Assembly: GCA_903933715.1 (NCBI GenBank)
Contig: CAIZLD010000042.1
Location: 1-47,868, forward strand
DNA from: an uncultured Spartobacteria bacterium
Lineage (GTDB): Bacteria > Verrucomicrobiota > Verrucomicrobiia > Chthoniobacterales > Chthoniobacteraceae
Length of the DNA: 47,868 nt
Direction of reading: 5' to 3'
Part shown: positions 7,897 to 18,800 of the stretch, one piece after another
Position numbering within the stretch: the first letter of the stretch is position 1
How the letters are laid out: each line of letters begins with the position of its first letter
Translations under genes and position numbers: made by a program
The notes under the pieces: model-generated
What the model saw: the letters and a program-made list of their open reading frames with translations, nothing else
Database searches by the model: none
What the model was told of the DNA's origin: nothing

Positions 7897-10128
7897 ATGT
7901 CGAAAATCGGATCATTTTGGGTCCAGCACTTCATGTCCATCTCTCCATCCAGCTCTTCTGGGAAAAATAAATCGCCGCAGGTTTCCGCCGGTTTGGATCA
8001 CCTTGAGACCCGCCTGAGCGACTTGGGATGGCTGCCGTCCCCAAGAGTTCGTTCCCTGAACCGTTTTGGGCTGAATACGTTGGAGGATTTGCTCACCCAT
8101 TTTCCCCGCCGGTATGAGGATCGGCGCGAGTTTGACCGCTTCCCGCGCGACGAAACCGAAAAACCGGTTTGCATCTGCGGCAATGTCATTAAAACCGCCT
8201 CCAAGCGGTTCCAGGGGTGGCGCTTTCTCTTTGAGGTGACGCTCCAGGAGACCGCCGCCGACGGCTCGGCCAATGTATTGAGCGGCCAGATCGTCTGCCG
8301 TTGGTACAACGTCCATTTCGTCAAAAAAATGATCGCCGAGGGGCAGCGGCTCGTCGTTTACGGACGGCCCCGGCGGCGCGGCCGGACGCTGGTGATCGAG
8401 CATCCGGAGTTTGAGGTGGTCGAGCCGGATGCCGAAGCCTCGATTCATTTGCGCCGGATTACGCCAATCCATCCCGCCACCGAGGGGATCACCGCCCGGA
8501 TGCTGCGCGGCTGGATACACCGCCTGCTGGCCGATCTCCCGGACCTCCCCAGCCCGCTGCCGCCCGGTCTCGCCGGGGTTCCGTATGCCGAGGCGTTGCG
8601 GGCGATCCATTTCCCGGAAAACTGGGAGGAGCTTCACCGGGCCCGGCGCGATCTCGTGCTGGCGGAGTTTTTTCAAATGCAGCTTTTCGTGGTTGCAAAA
8701 CGGGCCGAGGTCGTCCTGCGTCCCGGGTTGTCCCATTGCGGGCCGGGTCGGCTGGTCGAGGCGTTCCAGCGGCAGTTGCCGTTCCCGCTCACCGGAGCGC
8801 AAGCCCGCGCCATCGGCGAGATTCGGGCCGATCTCGCCGCCCCCCGGCCGATGAACCGGATTTTGCACGGCGATGTCGGCTCCGGCAAAACGGTGGTCGC
8901 GCTTTCCGCCATGTTGCTGGCCGTGGAGGCCGGGTTCCAGGCGGCGATCATGGCTCCCACGCAGATTCTCGCCGAGCAGCATTATCTCCATTTCAAACAC
9001 TGGCTGGAGCCGCTGGGCATCCGCGTGGCGTTGCGCACCGGCTCGCGCAAGGAAGAAAGCGCTCTACCGCTTTTTGACGAGCAGGCATGGAATACGGCCG
9101 TGCGCGAAGGGGACCACGCCCGTCGCGCCGAACTGCTCAAACGCAGCGGCGGCGATGAACCGCAAATCGTCGTCGGCACCCACGCTTTGCTTTATGAGGG
9201 GGTTTCCCTCCCCCGGCTCGGCCTGGCTGTGATCGACGAGCAACACAAATTTGGCGTCCTCCAGCGGGCGGCGCTCACGCGGCATGCTTCCGTCCCCGAC
9301 GTGCTGGTCATGACCGCCACGCCGATCCCGCGCACGCTCACGATGACGCTCTTTGGCGATCTCGATGTCTCCACGCTCGACGAGTTGCCCGCCAACCGGG
9401 GCAAAATCATCACCGCCGCGCGGGACGCCTCCAAGCTCCCGGACGCCATCGAGTTTATCAAAAAATACCTCGCCCAAGGGCGGCAGGCATACGTCGTTTA
9501 CCCGCTCATTGATGAGTCGGCCAAAATGGAAGCCAAAGCTGCCGCCGCCGAGTTTGAGAAATGGCAGGCGGTGCTGTCTCCGCACCGGTGCGAACTCCTG
9601 CACGGCCGGATCGCCCCGGAGGAGAAAGACGCCATCATGGAACGGTTCCGGCGCAATGAGAGCCAGGTGCTCATCGCAACCACCGTGATCGAAGTTGGCA
9701 TCGACGTCCCCAATGCCACCCTCATGCTCATCGAAAATGCGGAGCGGTTCGGGCTCGCCCAGCTTCACCAGCTCCGGGGGCGCGTGGGGCGTGGCAGTCA
9801 CAAATCGTATTGCATCTTGATCCACGCCGCCGATACCCCTGAAGGCTTGGAGAAAATGAAAACGCTCGAAGCCACTTCCAATGGATTTGAGATCGCCGAG
9901 GCCGACCTGCGATTGCGGGGGCCGGGCGATCTGCTGGGCACCGATCAAAGCGGCCTGCCGCCATTGAAAATCGGCGACGTTCTGGCCGACACCGAATTGA
10001 TGCAGCTCGCCCGCACCACGGCCCAGCAACTCTTTGCCGCCGATCCCGAGCTGGCTTGGCCCGAGAACCTGCGCTTCCGCAAAAGCCTCGCCGAAAAGCG
10101 CAAACTCGCGCTCGCGCATGTGAGTTAG
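7897..10128 (+). CDS. recG: ATP-dependent DNA helicase RecG
   Basis: A branch-migrating superfamily 2 helicase that remodels stalled replication forks and Holliday junctions. The N-terminal wedge/OB region is in the first 290 residues. Helicase motifs follow: GDVGSGKT (325-332), DEQH (447-450), MTATPIPRTL and QLRGRVGRG. The C-terminal TRG-like helical hairpin region and LRGPGDLLGTDQSG are typical. Total length of 743 residues is close to the norm. The start could also be the ATG at 7933; a GGAG lies about 18 nt before 7897. A repeat cluster follows the stop codon. Confidence 0.96.
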   Translation: MSKIGSFWVQHFMSISPSSSSGKNKSPQVSAGLDHLETRLSDLGWLPSPRVRSLNRFGLNTLEDLLTHFPRRYEDRREFDRFPRDETEKPVCICGNVIKTASKRFQGWRFLFEVTLQETAADGSANVLSGQIVCRWYNVHFVKKMIAEGQRLVVYGRPRRRGRTLVIEHPEFEVVEPDAEASIHLRRITPIHPATEGITARMLRGWIHRLLADLPDLPSPLPPGLAGVPYAEALRAIHFPENWEELHRARRDLVLAEFFQMQLFVVAKRAEVVLRPGLSHCGPGRLVEAFQRQLPFPLTGAQARAIGEIRADLAAPRPMNRILHGDVGSGKTVVALSAMLLAVEAGFQAAIMAPTQILAEQHYLHFKHWLEPLGIRVALRTGSRKEESALPLFDEQAWNTAVREGDHARRAELLKRSGGDEPQIVVGTHALLYEGVSLPRLGLAVIDEQHKFGVLQRAALTRHASVPDVLVMTATPIPRTLTMTLFGDLDVSTLDELPANRGKIITAARDASKLPDAIEFIKKYLAQGRQAYVVYPLIDESAKMEAKAAAAEFEKWQAVLSPHRCELLHGRIAPEEKDAIMERFRRNESQVLIATTVIEVGIDVPNATLMLIENAERFGLAQLHQLRGRVGRGSHKSYCILIHAADTPEGLEKMKTLEATSNGFEIAEADLRLRGPGDLLGTDQSGLPPLKIGDVLADTELMQLARTTAQQLFAADPELAWPENLRFRKSLAEKRKLALAHVS

Positions 10129-10170
10129 AGCTTGTTCACAAATTCGTTCCCAAGCCCCTGTATTTTTAAT

Positions 10171-10300
10171 TTCTCGCAAAGGCGCAAAGAAGGAAGAGGC
10201 TTGTCTTTCCTTTGCGTCTTTGCGAGAAACAAATTCCTTCCCCTTGTTCCCAAGTCAAACTTGGGAACGCACCTTCTTGCGAAGTTGCTTCGCAATCGAG
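10171..10300. repeat. Cluster of three hairpin repeats after recG
   Basis: Three palindromes in a row. TTCTCGCAAAGGCGCAAAG (10171-10189) pairs with an imperfect inverse ending at 10228. GTTCCCAA...TTGGGAACG spans 10246-10269. TTGCGAAG-ttg-CTTCGCAA lies near 10282-10300. The first belongs to the CTTTGCG family seen again at 18.97, 43.3 and 45.5 kb, the second to the GTTCCC family at 33.4-33.6 and 45.3-45.5 kb. The 10129-10495 gap contains these and one GGTGGATCGCGA repeat; no gene is seen. Confidence 0.7.
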
Positions 10301-10382
10301 CCATCACAACGCAGCCCAGCGTTTACGGCCCTTCGATTTGTTAAATCCCTGAAATTTTTCAAATCTCTCGCAATTTGCAAAA

Positions 10383-10429
10383 AGGTGGATCGCGATCTCC
10401 GAGCGCGATCGAGAGTGCGCCAGCCATTT
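10383..10429. repeat. GGTGGATCGCGA-family dispersed repeat
   Basis: AGGTGGATCGCGATCTCCGA continues as GCGCGAT...GCGCCAGCCATTT. Nearly the same sequence stands at 46918-46965, and variants occur at 41823, 43322 and 29145-29305. All are intergenic. The core GATCGCGATC is itself palindromic. Confidence 0.7.
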
Positions 10430-10494
10430 GTAGCTGAAACCTATCAGGTGGTTTGAGAAAGATTGAATCACGCCGAAATAGCGTGAAATAGCCT

Positions 10495-10905
10495 TTAGAT
10501 CAAGGGCTTACGCAAGTTTGAATCGCTCGCGGTCGGTTTGAGAACTTTTTGGGGCGAAACCCCGGAGTTGTCAAAGGTTTGAGAAGACTTTAAAAGCCTG
10601 ACTGAATCGCGCGGACCTTTCTGCAAGGGTTTTGCATCCGCAAATAAATCGGGCTGCAAGGCGGGTGCAGGTGCCTTGCGGCGGCCCCCTTTGCTTGCCC
10701 CAAGAATCCGCAGGGCTTCCGCTAGGATCGGCACGGTCTGATCAGCGCCAGAATGAATCTCCGCGCCTTTCACGCGGGGCTGGAGGCCACGCATGATGTC
10801 GTCCCGGGTGCGCTTGCCGACATTATAGTAATCCTCGCCGTGGTGCTTCATGTGCTCCTGGACGGCATGTAGTAAATAGCGGCCAACCGAGTCGGCGGGT
10901 AACAT
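10495..10905 (-). CDS. Hypothetical protein, possibly fused remnant
   Basis: An open frame of 136 residues, basic, with a Lys/Pro/Ala-rich second half and no recognised domain. The first 70 residues (HMKHHGEDYYNVGKRTRDDIMRG, VPILAEALRILG) look protein-like. The region after residue 85 is weaker. It overlaps, in another frame, the end of a truncated gene that starts at 10960, so its own start may be lost in a rearrangement. Function unknown. Confidence 0.35.
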   Translation of the reverse strand: MLPADSVGRYLLHAVQEHMKHHGEDYYNVGKRTRDDIMRGLQPRVKGAEIHSGADQTVPILAEALRILGASKGGRRKAPAPALQPDLFADAKPLQKGPRDSVRLLKSSQTFDNSGVSPQKVLKPTASDSNLRKPLI

Positions 10906-10960
10906 CCTTTGATCGGTCGCGGATCTGGCGCTTGGTAAGGGTGCAGGAAATGTGGCGCAT
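10823..10960 (-). pseudogene. Truncated small phage-type gene (ASCH-like N-terminus)
   Basis: The ATG at 10960 opens a frame beginning MRHISCTLTKRQIRDRSKDV and continuing TRRLGW. From memory this matches the start of a family of phage-associated proteins with an (M)R.I(S)..LT..Q(I).D..K.VTRRLGW signature. After the tryptophan the frame runs into unrelated residues and stops at 10823, so only about 26 residues of the gene remain. The break is near 10882. The assignment rests on the N-terminal signature alone. Confidence 0.45.
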
Positions 10961-11023
10961 GGGGTTAGTCGAGGTTGATGTCTTGGTGGTCCCCGAACGC
11001 CAAAAAGAAGGCGCAGAGGGCGA

Positions 11024-11116
11024 TCAGGCTTGTGCCTCGCGGCCTTCGAGGGCGAAGTTGGGGTCGCTCAGAGGGTGGGGCACTCCGGCGCGCTGGGTGG
11101 AAAGCTCGCAGATCAT
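11024..11116 (-). pseudogene. Short open frame, probably mobile-element remnant
   Basis: 30 codons starting MICELSTQRAGVPHPLSDPN and ending soon after in ALEGREAQA. It lies in line with a second mini-frame at 11119-11181 (MALHLDLLNEVIAAKQSQRH) and the truncated gene at 10960. The three tightly packed minus-strand frames look like the small-gene string of a prophage or integrated element. Either could be real but they are too short for certainty. Confidence 0.3.
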
Positions 11117-11210
11117 GGCTAGTGGCGTTGGGATTGCTTGGCGGCAATGACCTCATTAAGGAGGTCGAGGTGGAGCGCCATTTCGTCGCGCAGATGGTAG
11201 GATTGACGGC

Positions 11211-11717
11211 ATGATCTCCGAGCTTGCTTCCGCCGTTTCTGCCGCCGCCAGTGTCGCAAAACTTGCGCATGGCGCTTTGAAGCTCGCCAAACAAGCCGGC
11301 CTCCAGCAGGTGTTGCTCGATTTCAACACTCAGGTCATTGAGCTTCAGGGAAAAATCATGGCGGCAAGTGCCAAGTATGAAGAGCTGGCCAAGATTAAAG
11401 ACGAGGCAGTAAAGAAGCTGGTAGCTTACGAAAACTGGAATAAGAAGGCCGCGCGCTATCTGCTTACAGAGCTTGCTCCGGGAATCTTGGTTTACGCGCA
11501 AAAGCCGGATGTAAAAAACACCGAGCCGCCGCATTATCTTTGCCCCTATTGCTTTGAGAAGCTCAAGCGCTCGATACTCCAGCGCCCCAGCGCGGACAGC
11601 ACGAATTACGTGTGCCATGAATGCAAGTTTCAGGCACATCCAAGCGCCACGCCTCCCCATTTACACCGCATTTTCAAACTTTTCTCTGTTTTCTCTCCTG
11701 AGTTTTTCTTGATTTAG
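11211..11717 (+). CDS. Phage-associated zinc-ribbon protein
   Basis: 168 residues. The N-terminal half is helical with coiled-coil character (IELQGKIMAASAKYEELAKIKDEAVKKL). It then runs KKAARYLLTELAPGILVYAQKP, and a four-cysteine ribbon follows: CPYCFEKLKRSILQ (about 110-124) and CHECKF (about 139-144). This layout, a helical stalk followed by a CPxC...CxxC ribbon, is common in proteins of unknown function on prophages and genomic islands. The last 15 residues are hydrophobic (FKLFSVFSPEFFLI) and may be a replaced tail. It is divergent from the remnants to its left. Confidence 0.65.
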   Translation: MISELASAVSAAASVAKLAHGALKLAKQAGLQQVLLDFNTQVIELQGKIMAASAKYEELAKIKDEAVKKLVAYENWNKKAARYLLTELAPGILVYAQKPDVKNTEPPHYLCPYCFEKLKRSILQRPSADSTNYVCHECKFQAHPSATPPHLHRIFKLFSVFSPEFFLI

Positions 11718-11890
11718 AGGAACTTACAAAACTCGAATCCCTTTCGGTTCGGACTTTCCCTTTACGGGGAATCGTTCTCCCCGCTTTTTCGATATCTCTC
11801 ACCACCCATGGGTGGTGCAGCAGGCAGGGAACCGACAGGAACGATTTGCACGATAATGCTGCGTGGAACTGCCCCTTCCCTCCTCGCCCC

Positions 11891-12793
11891 ATGAATAGAT
11901 TCAGGCAACTCAAACCGGCTCTCAGCGCAGGCATTGCGCTGTTATCCGCCCTTCTCGCGCAACCGCGGCTTGCAGTAGCCCAAGTCCCCCGCAGCACCAA
12001 AATGGAACCGAAGTTTGTGCCGACCGGGAAATCCGTTTTGAGCGGTGATCTGGGCATCGATTTTGTCTCACAATACATCTCGGCGGGGATCGTTGCCGAG
12101 AATCAGGGGGTGATAGCCCAACCCTATCTCAATCTTTATCTCAGGCTTTATAAGGGAGAAGGGTGGATCAACTTGATCACCCTAAACCTCGGCTTCGGGG
12201 CGAGCCTTCACTCCAAGCACACCGGGGCGCCCCCCCACAGCCGATACCCGGCCTATTTTGAACAAGATCTTCTGCCTGGGTTTTCCGTGGTGTTTGCCAA
12301 GAACTTTACCCTCAAGACGACCTATGGCTGGTTGCTCAGCCCAAGCGGCGCATTCCAGACGCCTACGGTATTAAAACTGCGCCTGGACTACAACGATGCG
12401 GATCTTCTCGGTCGCTTCGCCCTTCACCCCCATGTGCTGTTCCTTAGGGAGTTGGAGAATAAAATAAGCAATGGCAGAGACCAAGGGAATTACTATGAAG
12501 CGGTGCTCTCCCCCTCTCTCCCTCCCTTGGGGCCAATTCGCATCACCTTTCCGCTGACCGCCGGTTTTGGCTCGCACAATTTCTATGCAAAAAACCAAGG
12601 CTTTGGATTTTTCTCCGCCGGGGCAAACGCTCTGGTGGCGCTATCCTTCATTCCCCGGAAATACGGTTCCTGGGTGTTAAAAATGGGAACGACACGCTAT
12701 TACCTCAACAAAACGCTCGCAGCCCCCACGGTCATCCGCGCAAGGGGGCACTATGAGACGGTCTTCAACGGCGGCATCGGCGTGGAGTTTTAA
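11891..12793 (+). CDS. Outer-membrane beta-barrel protein
   Basis: From the ATG at 11891 the protein has 300 residues with a clear signal peptide: MNRFRQLKP, a hydrophobic core and LAVA-Q near residue 30. An upstream TTG at 11846 would bury this signal, so I reject it. The mature part alternates polar and hydrophobic residues in aromatic-rich strands, starting LSGDLGIDFVSQYISAGIVAENQG and ending NGGIGVEF. A terminal Phe is the usual recognition feature of BAM-assembled proteins. It resembles small porin-like proteins; the solute is unknown. The giant kinase starts 104 bp downstream on the same strand, so co-transcription is possible. Confidence 0.75.
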   Translation: MNRFRQLKPALSAGIALLSALLAQPRLAVAQVPRSTKMEPKFVPTGKSVLSGDLGIDFVSQYISAGIVAENQGVIAQPYLNLYLRLYKGEGWINLITLNLGFGASLHSKHTGAPPHSRYPAYFEQDLLPGFSVVFAKNFTLKTTYGWLLSPSGAFQTPTVLKLRLDYNDADLLGRFALHPHVLFLRELENKISNGRDQGNYYEAVLSPSLPPLGPIRITFPLTAGFGSHNFYAKNQGFGFFSAGANALVALSFIPRKYGSWVLKMGTTRYYLNKTLAAPTVIRARGHYETVFNGGIGVEF

Positions 12794-12897
12794 CCTGAGA
12801 GCGAAGCGGTTCGGGGCGATCTGACGGCATCGGACGCTTTTAGTTGCGGCGTTGCGGCGGCGTTTGCTTAACGCTAGGGTTGAGCAGATATTGCCGT

Positions 12898-15800
12898 ATG
12901 GAAAATCTTGCTGGTTACGCGGTTACAGCATCGATTTGCAAGGGGGGAGATTTTGCAGTTTACCGGGCTATAAAAAAGGGGGATTTCACAGGCAGGGAGG
13001 TGCTCGTCAAAGTTCCTGCCTCCAAGCTCCCGGGCCCCTCAGACATCCGGCAACTTGAGCACGAATACCAAACCGCCCATGATTTGGACCCGGCGCTTAT
13101 CGTGAAACCGATCGGGCTGGAGCGGAATAATGGGGGGCTGATTCTGGTTATGGAGGATGGGGGCGCCACCAAAACGCTTGAGGATTGTTTGGCAGGCCCG
13201 ATGCCTGTGGGGGTTTTTCTTAAAATTGCCATCCGTACAGCCGCAGCCCTCGTTGAGATTCACCGGCACGGTCTCATTCACAAAGATGTCAAGCCAGCGA
13301 ATCTGCTCGTGGATGCCGACAGCAACGTATGGCTTACCGGGTTCGGGATTGCTTCCCGGATTGCGAGCGAGCGCCAGATGCCTGAGGCGCCGGAAACCAT
13401 CGCCGGGACGCTTGCCTACATGGCTCCCGAGCAGACCGGCCGCATGAACCGCTCGATTGATTCCCGCTGCGACCTTTACGCCCTCGGTGTCACCTTTTAT
13501 GAGATGCTTGCCGGAGCCCCCCCCTTCACCGCCGCCGATCCGATGGAGTGGGTTCACTGCCATATTGCGCGGCAGCCGACGCCACTCGCGCAGCGTGCCA
13601 TTGTGCCCGGCCCTCTTTCTGACATCATCATGAAGCTTCTCGCGAAGCCCGCCGAGGAGCGCTATCAAACGGCTCTGGGTCTTGAGGCCGATCTCCGGCG
13701 ATGCCTGGCGGATTGGGAGTTGCGCGGGCGCATCGCCCCGTTCCCGATTGGCGCGCACGATGCGTCGGACCGGTTGGTGATCTCAGAAAAGCTTTACGGA
13801 CGGGAACGCGACATATGCGTCCTGCTCGCTGCCTTCAACCGGGTTGTTGCGCACGGCGCCTCGGAGTTCGTGCTCGTGTCGGGCTATTCGGGCATCGGCA
13901 AATCCGCTGTCGTGAACGAGCTGCACAAGGCGCTGGTCTCGCCACGCGGCCTTTTTGCCTCAGGGAAGTGCGACCAATACAAGCGGGATATTCCCTATGC
14001 CACCCTGGCCCAGGCATTTCAGACTTTGGTGCGTATTATCCTGGGCAAAAGTGAAGCGGAGGTGAATTCGTGGCGGGACGCCCTTCGGGAGGCGCTGGGC
14101 CCGAACGGCGGACTCATCGTCAATCTCGCCCCCGAGATGGAACTTATCATCGGCAAACAGCCTCCTGTGCCGGAGCTCGCGCTGAAGGATGCGCTGTATC
14201 GTTTCCAGGGGGTGTTACGGCGGCTCATTGGAGTGTTTGCCCGGCCCGAGCACCCGCTCGCGCTCTTCCTCGACGACCTGCAGTGGATCGACACCTCCAG
14301 CCTCACGCTCCTTGAGGACCTCGTCACCGACCCCGAGACGCGCCACCTGCTGCTCCTGGGGGCCTATCGCGACAATGAGGTGAGCCCGACCCATCCCTTG
14401 AGCTTAAGTCTGGACCGCATTCACAAAGCCGGAGCTTCGCTCAAAGAGATCGTCCTGGCGCCCCTTGACCTGGATGATGTGGGGCATCTTGTCGCCGACA
14501 GCTTGCATGCAGATGTTATTCAAAGCGCGCCCCTGGCCAGGTTGGTTTATGCGAAAACCGGCGGCAATCCGTTCTTTTGCATCCAGTTTCTCAAAGATCT
14601 CCACAAGGAAGGCTTGCTGCGTTTCGACCAGGACGTGGCACGCTGGACCTGGGATCTCGCAGAGATTGCAGCCAAAGGCTACACCGACAATGTGGTCGAG
14701 TTCATGGCGGGCAAATTGAAGCAACTGCCGACGGCAACCCTGCACGTCCTGCAACGATTTGCCTGCGCCGGGAATGAGATCGATCTGGGGACTTTGGCGG
14801 CGATTTGCGAGGAGCCGCCGGAGCAAATCGAAGCTGATCTCAGAGAGGCGCTCGATCAAGGGCTGTTGCTTTGGAAGGGCAAGGTCATCGAGTTTTTCCA
14901 TGACCGCGTCCAACAAGCCGCCTATTCGTTGATGTTGCCACAGGAGCGGGGCAGGCTCCACCTGAAGATTGGCCGCTTGCTATTGGCGCGACGGTCTGCG
15001 GAGATTGTGCCGGAGCATGTATTCGAGATCGTCAGCCATTACAACTTCGACCTGAATCTGATCGACACTCCCGGCGAGCGGAGGCAGGTGGCGGCTTTGA
15101 ACCTCCTGGCGGGACGCAAAGCCAAGGCTGTCACAGCCTATGCGTCAGCCCTGGCGTATCTGAACTGCGGCAAGGTTCTGCTGGGGCCGGAGAGTTGGGG
15201 GAGCGACTACGGCGTAGCGTTCGGCTTGAATGTCGAGGCTGCTGAATGCGAATTGCTGCAAGGCAAGCCCCGGGAAGCGCACCAGCTTTTCCTTGAGCTT
15301 CTGGCCCGGGAAGAAGTTTCCCGGCTCGATCGCGCCCGGATTCATCGCGACATGATCGAAGTCCACACCCTCCAAGGCAGGATGCTGGAGGCGGTTGGGG
15401 AGTGCCAGAAATGCCTTGCGCTCTTTGGCTTGGAGCTGCCTGCCGCTCCGAGCCGGGAGCAGATTCAGGAGGAATTTAACAAAATCTGGCAACTCCTGGG
15501 CGAGCGTCAGATCGAGGATCTGCTGGAGCTCCCCCGCCTGGCCGATGCCGAGGTGGAAGCCACAATGAACGCGATGGCGGTGACCGTGCCGGCGGCGGTC
15601 TTCACCTCCGAGGCATTCTCAAACCTGTTGCTCTGCCGGATGGTGTGCCAAAGCATCCGCCACGGCAACGGCGAGGCATCGCTGGTCGGCTACGTCTATT
15701 TTGGAATGATTGCGGGAGCAACTTTTGGCAACTACCAGGCCGGTTACCGCTTCGGCAAGCTCGCCTACGATCTGACGGATCGCGGCTTTCTGGTTTGGAA

Positions 15801-18800
15801 AAGCCGTGTCCTGGTGATCTTTGGCAATGTCATCAACTTCTGGACGCAGCACATGCGAAGCAACATCCCCTATCTTCATGCCGCCTTCACCGCGGGTCTC
15901 GAATTGGGCGACATTGCCTGCGCCTGCTACAGCTGCAACCACCTGATCACCGCGATGCTCGCCGTGGGCCTTCCCCTAAACGAGGTCTTGGAGGAATTGC
16001 AAAAACGCTTGGCCTTCGTCCGAAAGGCCCACTACGACGATGTTGCCGATCTCCTCGCGAGTCAGCAGCGCTTCATCCTGAACATGCAGGGGCGAACGAT
16101 CTCGTTTTCGAGCTTCAGCGATGCCGACTTCGATGAGGATGCCTTCGAGGAGAAAATCTCCAGGAGTCAAATGACCCTTCTCCCGTTCTGGTACGACGTG
16201 CTCAAGCTCCAGGCCCGCTTCCTTTCCGGCGACTTGGAGCAAGCGCTCGTTACCGGAAAAAGGGCCGAGACGCGCCTTTGGAGTTCACCCAACCATATTG
16301 AGGTCACGCAATTCCACTTTTTCTACGGACTCACGCTCGCCGCCGCTCATGACAGGGCGCCCGAGGGGCAGCGTGAGGAATTGAGGAAGACCCTCGAAGC
16401 CTATTGCGCCAAGTTACACGACTGGGCGTCCAACTGCCCGGAGAACTTCCAGCACAAGCATGATCTGCTCGCTGCTGAATACGCGCGCATCACCCACCGG
16501 CTGCCCGTTGCAGAGGAACTCTACAAAAGCGCCATCCTGCTGGCCCGCGAAACCGGATTCATCCAGAACGAGGGCATCGCAAATGAACTGGCCGCAAGGT
16601 TTTACATGGAGGGGGGAATTGAAATCATCGGCCACGCCTGTCTCCAGGAGGCTCGAAACTGTTACGCGCGTTGGGGGGCGGAAGGCAAGGTGCGCCAACT
16701 CGAAGCGCGCGATCCATGGCTGGCGGAGGCCCGTTCGCTGGATGTAGCCGGGACCATCGCGGCGCCTCTAGAGCAGTTGGATTTACTGGCGGTGGTCAAG
16801 CAGCAGCACGCCATCTCCGGAGAGATTCTCCCGGAGCGGCTCGCAGAGACCTTGCTACGGATTGTATTGGAGAGTGCCGGAGCCCAAAAAGCGTACCTTT
16901 TTGTGGCCCCCGACGCTGAACTGCTGGCGGTGGTCCGGCCCGGCCTGGGAGAGTTGTCAGTGGAATTCACTCGCGCCTCGTTGTCGGGCGCTCCCTGCGT
17001 GGCTGGCTCGATTCTCAATTACGTGAAGCGCTCCCGGGAAACGGTGATCCTGGGAGATGCGAGCTCCGACGCGGGCATTTTTTCCACCGACGAATATCTG
17101 CAGCGCGCCAAGCCCAAGTCGGTGTTCTGCATGCCGATCAGCCGGGGGGCAAAGCTCCTCGGGGTGCTTTATCTGGAAAACAACCTGGCTGCCGACGCCT
17201 TCACGCCCGCCCGCCGCTCGATGCTCGAAATGATCGGCTCCCAGGCGGCGATCTCCCTGGAAACCGCCACGATCTATTCGGACCTGCAACGCTCGGAAGG
17301 CGACTTGCAAAGCCAAACCCGCATCCTGCGATCCATCCTCGATAGCATGGGCGACGGCGTGGTGGTCGTCAACGAACGCGGCGAATTCTTGCTCTTTAAC
17401 GCGGCAGCCGAGAAAATACTCGGCGTCGGCGCCAATTCGGGTGGGCTCGAGTCTTGGGCTAAACAGTCCGGGTTCTATTTGCCCGATCAGGTGACCCCGT
17501 ATCCGGCCATGGAGCTGCCTCTGGCGAAAGCCATCCGGAAAGGGGAGTGGGTGCGTGAAGCGGAAATATTTGTGCGCCATTCCAAACGCCCTCAAGGGCT
17601 TTGGCTCAGCGTGTCCGCATCACCACTTCGTTCAGAAAATGGCCCCATCTACGGGGGCGTGGCGGTGTTAACGGACATCACGGCGCGCAAGGAATTCGAA
17701 CAGAATCTGCGCGTTGCAAAAGAGGCGGCGGAAGCGGCCAACCTCACAAAGGATCAATTTCTGGCTATGCTTTCCCACGAACTGAGAACCCCGCTTACGC
17801 CCATTCTTGGCGGCATCAACGCCTTGGAGGGGGAGGCCCCAGCAGAGTCGCGAGACACTCTGGAGATGATGCGGCGCAATCTCATCCTGGAAACGCGCCT
17901 CATCGACGACTTGCTGGACATCAATGGCATTGCAAAAGGGAAACTTCAGTTCCAATTGAAGCCGATGGATGCCCACCAAGCCATCCTAGGGGCCATGGAA
18001 ACATGCCGTCAGCAGCTTTCCAACCACCAGGTCACGCTTGCCCTGGACGCCAGCGAACATTTCGTCAACGGAGACTCAAACCGCATGGAGCAGATTGTGC
18101 GCAACCTCTTGCTCAACGCCGTGCGATTTACGCCCTCCGGTGGAGCGATCGAGCTTCGCACAACCAACCCCACCGCAGGCACTTTTCAATTTTCCTGCCG
18201 CGACAATGGCCAAGGGATTGAAAAAAACGATTTGACGCGCATATTTAACCCTTTTGAGCAAGCCGGACGCTCCGTCAAACAGGGCTACGGGGGACTGGGA
18301 TTGGGACTCGCCATCTCAAAGGCGATCGTGGAAGCCCTCGGCGGAACCATCGCCGCCCACAGCCCCGGTCGGAACGCGGGAACTACGTTTGAAATAACAC
18401 TCGATGCTCTTCCGGTTGCCGTTGCGCAGCCGAGCCCTGGCAGCAAACCGAAGCCCACCTCCACAACTCTTCCCCCTCGTTCTCCAACCAGCGCCCAGGC
18501 GCCGCTCCATATCCTGCTTGTCGAAGACCACGTGGACACGCGCGAAACGCTCGCGCGCCTGCTCCACCGATACGGCTACCAAGTGGATACGGCCCAAGAC
18601 GCAAAAACCGCTCACGAAAAAGCCGCGCGCAACCAATTTGACATGTTCATTAGCGACATTGGATTGCCAGACGGCAGCGGCTACGATTTGATCCAGACGT
18701 TACTCAGGCACCAACCCATCCCATCCATCTCTCTCAGCGGCTTTGGCATGGAGTCTGACTTCCAGAAGAGCCGTGCAGCCGGCTTTTCGGAACACTTGGT

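Noticed and set aside
10965-11660. 231-codon minus-strand frame over the zinc-ribbon gene
   Set aside because: Antisense to a protein with a clear CPxC...CxxC ribbon; the frame shows no domain.
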